Source: Auxenochlorella pyrenoidosa
Taxonomy: Eukaryota; Chlorophyta; Trebouxiophyceae; Chlorellales; Chlorellaceae
Direction: 5' to 3'
DNA: 17,262 bases
NCBI GenBank assembly: GCA_001430745.1
Contig: KQ482061.1
Location: forward strand, 856,582-873,843
The translations under genes were made by a program, and so were the position numbers. The notes beneath the pieces are model-generated. The model was not told the origin of the DNA and did not search any database. It saw only the letters and a list, made by a program, of their open reading frames with translations. This document shows, piece after piece, positions 9,346 through 17,262 of this stretch. Each line of letters opens with the position of its first letter. Position 1 is the first letter of the stretch.

Positions 9346-9724
9346 CTACGGTTCTTGCGCACATAGTGTGTGCCCGCACTGAGGCGTGCATCGAAAAGGC
9401 GGGCACGTGAGGGTGCCATGCGCCCAGTATCCGGCGCGCGGCAGGGAACTGCATGCAGCTACATGCACCGCAATGGCCTGCTACATGTGGTTTAAAAGCA
9501 CCTGTAGCCAGATCACACACGAGTCGCGTGGATGTATGTCTGAACCAGCAGCAAGCATCATCTGGAGAGGAAGTGCCTGTACTCACGGGCGGTCTCGCTG
9601 CAGCACGCTGGGATGTCCTGGTCCCAGATCCCGATCCCGTCCGTCCACTCGACATGTGCTCCAGCCGGTTCCTCCCTGCACTTTTAAAGGCCATCCAGCA
9701 GGCCGGCAGGCCCAACAGAGAACC
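9346..9724 (+). other. Intergenic region: WDR82 3' flank and promoter of the Cys-rich gene
   Basis: These 379 bp lie between tandem genes. A perfect 8-bp inverted repeat (GTGCCCGC at 9370-9377, GCGGGCAC at 9399-9406, 21-nt loop) begins 25 nt after the WDR82 stop and could form a hairpin in its 3' UTR. An AT-rich TTTTAAAG at 9682-9689, about 40 bp before the next ATG, is a weak TATA-like candidate. There is no TGTAA motif and no ORF of note. Confidence 0.5.
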
Positions 9725-12415
9725 ATGGCGGCGAGGACGGGTGACAACTGGCTTGGGCCGCTTCGGCTGGGCGCGGCCCTGCTGCTGGTGGCGTGTATGA
9801 GCGCCACAGGTGAGCACAGTCGGCGATGCGGGCACCGCACGCACCGGCGTTCCCCGGCCTGCTCACATTCATGTATAGGCCCCCTCTCTCTCCTCCCTCG
9901 CCCGAAACTCTGCAGTCCAGGCGGTAACGGTGCGCTGGTGAGTGGTGGGTGGGTACCGCATGTGCCGACGGCCGCCGGGATGCAGCCAGGGCGTGCGCGC
10001 TGCCACCGCCGCCCTCCTGCGGGTGGGCGGTGGTTGTGGCGGGGCCGCACACTGGTCCGCCGGCAGCGGTCCCAAGAAGGCTCAGTTCTGTTGCGGGGTA
10101 GTGCTTAGAAGCCCACTGCAGCCGATGCCTCTGACCGGCAGGCCGCTGCCGGCTAGGTGGTTCGCCATCAGCAGCACAGCAGCCTTGTCATGCTGACTTG
10201 CACTCCACTCTTGCCACAGCCCCGCGTACTGCGGCATCTGCACGGCGGCGGGCAAGTGCACAGAATGCGACTACAACGACCACTGGACAGGCAGGACGGT
10301 GTCGCTGAATGAGGCCAATGGGACCTGCGTGTTATGGTGAGCAGTTTGGCTTCACTCTGTTGTGGCTGCACCGCCAGTACCGCCCTCCCTCCCTGGCAGA
10401 TGGCTTTGCTGCCATTGATACACAGCTCGGTAGCAGTCTGGCAGCTGTTCTGATTTGTCCCCAGCAGTTTGCTTTTCCAGCTGGTCTGGCAAGCAGATGC
10501 GGCCCGGTTCTAGGATGTGGCCTTGCGCCGTGGCGCGGCCGTACCGCCTGCCTGCCTGCACGCAGCCCATGAAGGCCAATTGGCTCACCCACGCCGCCCA
10601 GCCGTGCCTGATCTGCGCCATGCAGCCCCGAGCGCTGCGAATCTTGCCCTGATGGCGGCTGCGCGCGCTGCGCAAGGGGCTCCTTCATGAGTGAAAACGG
10701 CACCTGCACAGGCAGGTGCTCTCCGCAGGGCAGCAGGCTGCTGCCGTAAAATCTTGGCATCTGCCTTGACCTCAATCTGTCCTGCTATGTGCCGTGCTCT
10801 CAAGCCCTGAGTCGCCTTGCTAGCCATAACCAGCTGCCCGCTGCCCTCTACCCCTGGCCCGCCGCTTTGCGTGGCCTGCAGCCTGTCCCGAGCTCTGCGC
10901 TCAGTGCAAGTTGGACATGCGCAGCGGCGAGGTCAAATGCCTGCGCTGCGAGGATTTCTTTTATGAAGGTTGGAACGATGAGGGCCCCGAGGTCTGGGAT
11001 TTCCCGGTCTACATGGACAAGCGGGGCAAGTGCCGGAAGTGAGTGGGTGGGGCAGGGAAGGGTCGAGCTTGCGCCAGAGTCTGAGAGCAGCCCAGAGCAA
11101 GGCGCCAAACAGGCTGCCTGGTGGAGGAATCGCGCTGCCTAACGCGGGGGCATGGCATGGGCCGGGTGGGCCTCCGCGCAGTCGACGTGGCGGCCTGCAC
11201 AGTTGGAGGGCGGTCAGGTCTGGATGCTGGCAGCAATTTGGCCAACTGCACGCCGCCAATCCCCGCCTGCAGGTGCAAAAGGCACCCCTGGAAGGGTGGC
11301 TGCACGCGATGCAACCACTCGGGCCGCTGCATCAAGTGGTGAGCTCCGCAGGCCTCGGGGGGGGGGGCGACCAGTCACACGGCAGGAGCAAGCTCAAAAG
11401 ATGGTGGTACCTGGCAACACACCAGCAGCTGTCCCAGGCCCAGCTGGCCGGTGCTGAGACCCCATCTCACCTGCCATCTTTGTGTGCTCGTGCATCCACC
11501 GCAGCGAGGACCAGAGAGGCGGCGTCGCGCTGGATCGGCATAGGGGAAAATGCGTCAAGTGCAAAGGTGGGTGCACAGCAGGGGCTCAGCAGGGTGCTGC
11601 AGCTCCCTGCTGAGCTGCTGCGGTGCCGCCGCTGCGACTGCCCCCTGCACCTGCTGATTGTGATCGCACGATGAGCGCTGAACGCAACCTTCGATGTGTT
11701 CCTGCTCTCCTGAACGGTGTGCAGATGAGCTGTGCGCACTCTGCGACGCCAAAAACCCGGCGCGCTGCCTGGCATGCCAGCGAATGCCGTACTGGGTGCG
11801 GGATGAGGAGTGGTTCTTTTTCGGAGACCACGGGCCGGTGTACCGTGATGCCGCCACGGACAAGTGCCTGGAGTGCAGGCAAGCAGGGTGTGCTGGCCTC
11901 TGTGAAGAGCGCTGTGCATGGCACGGCTTGCGCAGCCTGTGCATGTCACAAGGGGCATTGCTCCGCTTATAGACCCATCCACTGCCAATCGTGCGAAATG
12001 AACCTTACCTGGAGTCTCGCCCTCTCCCTTTCTGCCTTCCTGCCTGCAGCAAGTGGATGGTGTGGGATTCTGGCTGCAATCGCTGCTCCCGCCATGGAGA
12101 CTGCATCGAATGCAGCGATCCCAACAGCTTCCCAGATCCTGCCAGCAAAAAGTGCACCCCCTGCTCGGATCGCATCGACAAGTGCGCCACCTGCAGCCTG
12201 GACGGCACCCGCTGCAAGACGTGAGCGCAGGGCGCTGACGTGCGGCTGGGCAGACCTGTCTCCCTGGGTTGGCATGGTGCTCTTCATCGATGCCTGCTCT
12301 GTGCACAGTCCACCAAACAGTCGTGCTCACCTTTCTGCGCGCCCCTCCCTGCAAATGCAGGTGCGTCACAGGTTATGTGCTGCAGAGGAACGCGTGCGTT
12401 GCTGCACCCCCGTAG
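9725..12415 (+). CDS. Predicted secreted Cys-rich protein with 20 CxxC motifs (furin-like / growth-factor-receptor Cys-rich style)
   Basis: Ten exons: 9725-9809, 9916-9937, 10220-10336, 10626-10711, 10882-11038, 11273-11338, 11505-11566, 11725-11878, 12050-12220, 12361-12415 (TAG). They total 975 nt and 324 aa, all phases agreeing. Residues 1-31 look like a signal peptide: hydrophobic GAALLLVACM, then VQA before the likely cleavage. The mature part of about 293 residues holds 42 Cys, 40 of them in CxxC pairs (CGIC, CTEC, CVLC, CESC, CARC and so on) spaced roughly every 10-30 residues. Three segments start CP-x-x-C-x-x-C. There are sequons NGT (twice) and NHS. There is no membrane anchor after the signal. 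I do not recognise the family. The pattern recalls furin-like or VSP-type Cys-rich repeats: disulfide-bonded extracellular modules or metal binding are both possible. Confidence 0.82.
10712..10881 (+). other. GC-AG intron 4 of the Cys-rich protein gene
   Basis: The donor is GCACAG|GCAGGT and the acceptor is GGCCTGCAG at 10881, phase 1. The product ENGTCTA-CPELCAQC repeats the CPxxCxxC pattern of the other modules. The GT four bases further (10716) gives phase 2 and destroys the frame, so the GC donor is preferred even with a GT so near. Confidence 0.75.
11879..12049 (+). other. GC-AG intron 8 of the Cys-rich protein gene
   Basis: The donor is GAGTGCAG|GCAAGC and the acceptor is TGCCTGCAG at 12049, phase 2. 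It joins KCLEC to SKWMVWDSGC through a split Ser codon. No alternative GT nearby keeps the frame. Confidence 0.78.
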
Positions 12416-12927
12416 CCGGGGGTTGAAGCATGCGCATGCAGCAGCACCGCCTCAGGTGCCCCGCACGTGGCGGCCGCGGCCGTGGCGGCGGCGCCCATCA
12501 TGGCAGCCCAACTCTTCTGGGCAGGCATGCGTGCATGTTTGTGGCTTGCGCTGCAAAACCAAGCACCTCTGTGTGGCGAACACGTTTCCAAGCGCCCGCC
12601 TCAACGCCTCGATTGCCCACTACCACACACCAACCCCACCCCCACCGACCCACCCTCCCACACAAGCATATCAAGGGGCAAGCACTCTACCCATTGTGGC
12701 TGTGTGATCGTCTGATTGGAGGGTCAGGAGCCGCAGTGGGGCATGGCTTGCACATGCCGGGTTCCATCAGCGCGTGTCGGGCGCGCCAGGTGCGCTGGCG
12801 CGCTCAGTGAGCACACACCAAGTCCCACCACTCTCCCACCACACTTTGCTGCACCCACATCCACCTGCTTCCCACATATCGACTTGTTGGTGGCCAGACA
12901 AGCTAAGCGGCCTGGCGTAGAACAAAT
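12416..12927 (+). other. Intergenic region between the Cys-rich and PPR genes
   Basis: These 512 bp must hold the 3' UTR of the Cys-rich gene and the promoter and leader of the PPR gene. A C-rich CCAACCCCACCCCCACC-type stretch occurs at about 12630-12660 and a similar one near 12820-12845. I saw no tRNA, TGTAA motif or clear TATA box. Confidence 0.5.
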
Positions 12928-15900
12928 ATGTTGCAGGGAACGCTGGGGCGGCTGCCCTTTGCGGAGCCCACCACCGCGGCGGGGACCAAAGGTTCCTTCC
13001 TTTCCCAGAAGGGTTTCCTTGGCGCACAGCGACAGGCGGCGACTTCGCAGTGGCAGCAGCGAGGCTCGCAGTCCCGCCTGTCCATCTCCGCGCCTGCGGT
13101 TGCGGAGGTGGATGCCAGCACAAGGCAGCTGGCCACTCGGAGGCAGCAGGCGCCTGAGCAGCTGCAGGTGCGCGAACAGGGAGGGAGTCTTGCGGCTTCT
13201 CGGAGGGGCGCCGCAGCGCTCCTCTCGCTGAATGCCTGCGCTCAGCATGTCCTGATGGCACGTTTGTGAGGCCGCCGCCACGCCTGCGCTGGCTTAGCGG
13301 CGATTGTTGGCCTTTTGGCGCCTTGCCAGCGCCCTCCTGCTCGCTCCCTTACTCGGGCGGCCCCTCTGGCAGCCTTTTGGTCCCTCGGGGGCTCGTCTGA
13401 AGCCAGCAGGCGTCCCGGTTTGGCCCGCATAGCCTGGGACTGGTGCCCGCCGGCGCCTGCCCGCCGTTCAAGCGCGCGGTCTGCTCACTCGGCACCCTCT
13501 GGCTTCCCTCTCCCCTCTCTTTCTATTGCCTCAGGTGGTGCATGCCTTCCCCGAGGGCAGCGGCTCCCTGCCGCCCGCTGTGTACCGCCTGCTGGACCCC
13601 GCGGCGCCCGTTGAGCTGCCGCCGCCCGGCAGCGTCGCCCTGGATGCCTCTGACAACCGCGAGCTGGACAAGCTGGTGGCGGCCCTGGGGCGCAACAAGT
13701 CCACCTGGCGGCGCGCCCTGGCGCTGCACGACTGGCTGCTGCAGGTGCGCGAGGCGCTGGACGCGAGTGGCAGGGCGGGCGGTTTCAAACAGCCGAATCT
13801 GGTTGTTGGGGTGCAGCGGCGGGAAGGGGTGCCGCGTGCCCTCGCCATGCCCTACCTGGCTCGGCCCTGCTGCCCCCGCCCAGCCGCCATCCCGGGCCTC
13901 CACAACGCGCTGCCCCTGCCCCACCCCTCCCGCAGAGCGGGCACCGGCCCGACGACCGGCTGTGCACCACGCTCATCCGCGTGTGCGCGCAGCACGGCCA
14001 GGCCGGCACCGCGCTGGCGCTGTACGACTGGATGCGCGCGCCCGCGGGCGAGGGCGGCGCCGGCCTCACCCCCACCGTGTTCACCTACACCGCCGCCATG
14101 CGCGCCGCGCTCACGGGGTCCATGATGGACCGCGCCCTGCAGGTGCGCGCGCGCATGCGCCCCCAGCACGCCCGCACAGCCCCGCCAACAGCGTCCAAGC
14201 CGTCCTGCAGGCGCGGCCGCGGCAGCGCAGCGGCCCTTGTGCGTGCCTGGCCTCGCTCCCGCTCAGGCCCGCTTCCCTGCGTCTCCACACGCCCCACCCG
14301 CAGGTGTGGGACGACGCCGTGGCGTCCAAGTGCGAGATTGACTGCCGGCTGTGCACCACCCTCGTGGAGGTGTGCGGCCGCAAGGGCGACACCGACCGGG
14401 CCCTGGAGGCGTATGCGCAGGTGCGCGCGCCAGCCGGGGCCCTGAGTTGTTTTGCAACTTCACGTGTGGGGGGCAGGGCGGGGGCTGCCTTGAGGGCTGC
14501 CTGGAGCACTCTCTCACTCGTCCTCCTGGCCGGCCATGCCAGGTGCCTGTCCAGCCTGGGCGCCTGGCTTTCCCTCATCATGCTTCTCCCTGCCGCTGCA
14601 CCGTGCTGCCTGCAGATGCGCGACGCGCCACGCGACAGCCGCATGGCCCCCTCGGTGCACGCCTTCACCGCCGCCATGCGTGCCGCCGCGGAGGGCGGGC
14701 GCTGGGAGGCGGCGCTGGCCATCTGGGACGACATGCAGAAGGCCGGCTGCAAGCCCACCGGTGCGTGCCAGCCAGCGCCTGTGCGACCAGCTTGGCCGCT
14801 GGTGCTGAGTGCGGCTGGGCGCGCCTCGAACCGGCGGGATGCCGCCGCAGGCCCTCCTCATGACATGCAGAGCCTGCTCCCACGCCCCCGCCTCCCCTGC
14901 AGGCCATGCCTTCGCCGCCGTCATCTCCGCCTGCGCCGCGGGCGGCCAGTGGCAGCGGGCGGTGAGCCTGTTCGACGAGATGCTGGCCTGGGGGGTGCGC
15001 CCCGATGTCGTCTCCTGCACCGCCCTCATCACCGGTGAGCGCCGCCAGCAGCGCGCAGGCAGCCTCCCTCAGCCTCAACCCGAGGCGAGGTCGCCGCAGG
15101 GCCGCGGCCGCTAGCTGCCCCTTGGCCTGCAGCTTGCCCATGGTGGCTGCGCATGCTGCGGCCCCCGCTGCCGACCAACCCGCCCGCCGGCCGCCCCCGC
15201 TGCAGCACTGGGCACCGATGGGCAGTGGGAGCGCGCCGAGAAGGTGGTGGAGTGGATGCTGCGCTCCGACATCAAGCCCAACGTCCGCACCTACTCCGCC
15301 CTCATCACCGGTGCGCTCGCGCGGGGCACAGCGGGGCGCAGCGCCGCTGGTGTTGCTGGCAGTTGGTGCTGGCTGGGGGCCTCATTTTCCAGTTCCCTGC
15401 CGCCACTTGTTTGAGACCAGCGGCCACGAGCGCCCCTGCGCCAACAAACCCCGACCACGTGCCGCCCCTGCCCTGGTCTGCAGCCCTGGGCAACGCCAAG
15501 CAGTGGGACCGCGCCCTGGACATTGTCAAGCGCATGCGGCGGCACGGCTACGGCGGCGGCCTGGAGCCCAACGCCTATACCTACTCTGGTGAGGGCCTGG
15601 CTGGCAGCCAGCAGGGCAGGGCCGGCTGCTCCGCTGCCCAGCCATCGCAGCCCTGCATGCGCCTCACTGGGTGGTGTGCTCCGCCTGACCTGCAGCTCCC
15701 TTCCCCCGCCCTCCTGCGCCCTGCCTGCAGCGCTGCTCAAGACGATGGGCGAGCAGGGCAAGTGGCAGCTGGCGGAGAAGTTCTTCCGCGAGCTGGAGGC
15801 CGAGCAGCTGGAGCTGATGGCCAAGGAGGCGGCTGCCAGCATGGCGCGCCAGCCGGCAGGCGCCGGCATGGCGGCGCCTGCCGCAGAGGCCGAGCTGGCC

Positions 15901-17157
15901 GCGCCGCCGGCCCATGCGGCGGCTCTCCCCGGCAGCATGGCGCAGGCCCTGCACCAGGCAGAGGCGCCCGGGGCCAACCCGGAGGCCATCGCAGCGGCAG
16001 CCGCCGCGGTGGCGGCGCTGGCTGCGCACCAGCAGGCGCTGGCGGCTGCGGCGGGCGGCGCTGCGGTGCCCCTGGACTTTGCGCTGCTGCAGCAGCTGGC
16101 GGCGCAGGTGGCGCCGCCTGCCGTATCCACCTTTGCAGAGGACGACGCCGAGGCCGGCGAGAGCCTGGTGGACGTGGCATCTGCGGCCGCCGAGGCCGTG
16201 CTGGCCACCCCCCGCGGTGCCAGCCCCGCTGACCAGCAGCCCCAGCTGTCTGCCGACGTGCACCAGCAGCAGCAGGGCGCATCCTTCTTCTCATACTTCT
16301 CCGGCGCCTCCTCCTTCAAGTCTGCTGCGGAGGACGAGCAGCGGGCGCTCTGGCAGCAGCCAGGCAGCGGCGACTCCCCCAGCAGCGTGGCCGACGCCGC
16401 CGCCGCCTCGGGCCGGCGCAGCCCCTTTGCGCCCGACCAGCAGGCAGCGGCGGGCCCCTCGGGCGCGGCCTGGACCAGCGACAACGCCGCCTCCCGCGGC
16501 CTCTCGCTGCACCTCACAGAGCTGGCTGCCGCGCTGCCCAGCGACGCCGCCCCGGCGGCTGCGCCCGCCGCGCCCCCCGCACCCGGCGCCCTCGCCGCCC
16601 AGCCCAAGCTCAAGCCGCTGCCCAAGGGGCGCGGCCCCGTCAACGAGGTCGTGTGCGGCGCGCTGATGCTGGCGTACGAGCGCGCCGGCAAGTGGCAGGA
16701 GGCGGTGGGCATGTTGGAGCGCGCCCGCACCCTTGGTGAGTGCGCGCCGGCCCCGTCGCCCCCCTGTGCGTCCACCTGTGGTCCCTGTTCCATGGAGTCT
16801 GTGGCTGGCGGCTCAGCCCCTGCATCAACAGCAGGCTGGGAGCCGCTGCAAGTGTCGCTGTGGCAGCCTGGCAGCGCTCGCTGCAGATGCAGGGCGCACG
16901 GCACCGCCCGGCGCCGACCTGGTCCCTCACCCGCTGCCCCCCCGCTGCCCCCCCTCCAGGCATCGCCCCCAACACCATCATGTACAACACGGCCATCTCT
17001 GCGCTGGGCAAGGCCCGGCAGGTGGACGCCGCGGAGCAGCTCTTCCGCCAGATGCCCGCCCCCGACGCCGTGTCGTACGAGACCCTGATTGCGGCATACG
17101 GCATGAGCGGCGCCGCAGACAAGGCGGAGGCCACTTTCGAGGCCATGCAGCGCGCAG
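12928..17157 (+). CDS. P-class pentatricopeptide-repeat (PPR) protein, probably organelle-targeted; 3' end outside window
   Basis: Ten exons seen: 12928-13167, 13535-13744, 13936-14142, 14304-14420, 14616-14760, 14903-15034, 15206-15310, 15484-15588, 15731-16735, 16960-17157. They give 821 aa, and a phase-1 donor at 17158 leads out of the window. All nine complete introns are GT-AG. The first 80 residues are Ser/Gln/Ala/Arg-rich and poor in acids, like a plastid or mitochondrial transit peptide. About nine to ten 35-residue helical-hairpin repeats follow, for example HAFAAVISACAAGGQWQRAV, VSCTALITALGTDGQWERAE, RTYSALITALGNAKQWDRAL, IMYNTAISALGKARQVDAAE and VSYETLIAAYGMSGAADKAE. P-class PPR proteins bind organelle RNAs and guide processing, stability or translation. 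No DYW or SMR domain is visible so far. A disordered insertion of about 270 residues splits the repeat array. The specific orthologue is not identifiable from this part. Confidence 0.88.
15206..15588 (+). repeat. Two 105-nt PPR exon modules in tandem (phase 1-1)
   Basis: Exons 15206-15310 and 15484-15588 are each exactly 105 nt, 35 codons, and both begin and end in phase 1 at the same place inside the repeat. Their starts are alike (CTGGGCA..CG....GCAGTGGGA in both). The exon before (14903-15034) and the first of the pair end in the identical CTCATCACCG before GT. This fits duplication of a one-repeat exon. Confidence 0.8.
15821..16641 (+). repeat. Ala/Gln/Pro-rich low-complexity insertion inside the PPR array
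   Basis: Within exon 9, about 270 residues (about 455-724) of mostly Ala, Gln, Pro and Ser separate the repeat ending in FFRELEAEQLELMAKE from the one starting NEVVCGALML. A less biased island, ASFFSYFSGASSFK, lies near 16279-16320. The reading frame is open throughout and the repeats on both sides share the frame, so the insertion is translated. It is probably disordered. Confidence 0.8.
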
Positions 17158-17262
17158 GTGGGCGGGCGGGGCAGCCGCGCGGCAGCTGCCGTGCCGCTCG
17201 GTTGTGTCCGCTCGCACGGGCGCGCCCGCAAGCTTCCCCTTTGGCCGGCCCCAGGCCCGCCC

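Noticed and set aside
10716..10717. GT donor for exon 4 of the Cys-rich gene
   Set aside because: It gives phase 2 and puts the next exon out of frame, while the GC donor at 10712 restores the CPxxCxxC pattern.
12630..12845. C-rich tandem-looking stretches as a CRISPR or satellite array
   Set aside because: There are no regular repeat units or spacers, only simple C/A-rich sequence in an intergenic flank of a eukaryotic genome.
13443..15038. A 531-codon plus-strand frame overlapping the PPR gene
   Set aside because: It reads through exons and introns in a different frame from the PPR repeats and gives Pro/Arg/Cys-rich junk with no motif.
15291..17231. A 646-codon open frame on the minus strand opposite the PPR gene
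   Set aside because: It is antisense to well-supported PPR exons and crosses several introns. Its translation is Ala/Ser/Cys-rich low complexity, a common mirror of GC-rich coding DNA.

Overview
The window is nuclear DNA of a very GC-rich, intron-dense green alga. A trebouxiophyte such as Chlorella or Micractinium is my best guess; this is inferred from gene content and style, not from a database search. The evidence is: plant-type proteins (a CBL-interacting kinase tail, a plant-like WDR82/S2Lb WD-repeat protein, a nucleoside-phosphorylase protein of the plant bark-storage type, and an organelle-type PPR protein), short exons of 22-210 nt separated by introns of about 100-300 nt, and lower-GC flanks between genes. 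All gene models were built by hand by matching splice phase, reading frame and family similarity. They give 42 complete introns in five genes.

Layout. 1-1655 (+): 3' part of a CIPK/SnRK3-type kinase gene, with the NAF motif and PPI/KA1-like regulatory domain plus an unusual Ser/Gly/Gln-rich tail. 1656-2069: convergent 3' flanks. 2070-5854 (-): 14-exon gene for a predicted secreted nucleoside phosphorylase/nucleosidase-like protein of 394 aa. 5855-6617: divergent promoter region. 6618-9345 (+): 8-exon WDR82/Swd2/S2Lb homologue of 431 aa with a Gln/Pro-rich tail. 9346-9724: flank. 9725-12415 (+): 10-exon gene for a predicted secreted protein of 324 aa with 42 Cys, 40 of them in 20 CxxC motifs. 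12416-12927: flank. 12928-17157 and beyond (+): 5' part of a P-class PPR gene, at least 821 aa, probably organelle-targeted, with one repeat per exon in places and a long Ala/Gln-rich insertion.

The genes do not form an operon or an obvious shared pathway. They look like ordinary neighbouring nuclear genes for calcium signalling, an extracytoplasmic nucleoside or storage protein, chromatin/transcription, a secreted Cys-rich protein and organelle RNA metabolism. The most notable signals are: about a quarter of introns (10 of 42) appear to use GC-AG rather than GT-AG borders; the 20-CxxC secreted protein has introns that repeatedly fall next to or inside the second Cys of the motif; and the PPR gene has 105-nt phase 1-1 exons that look like duplicated repeat modules.
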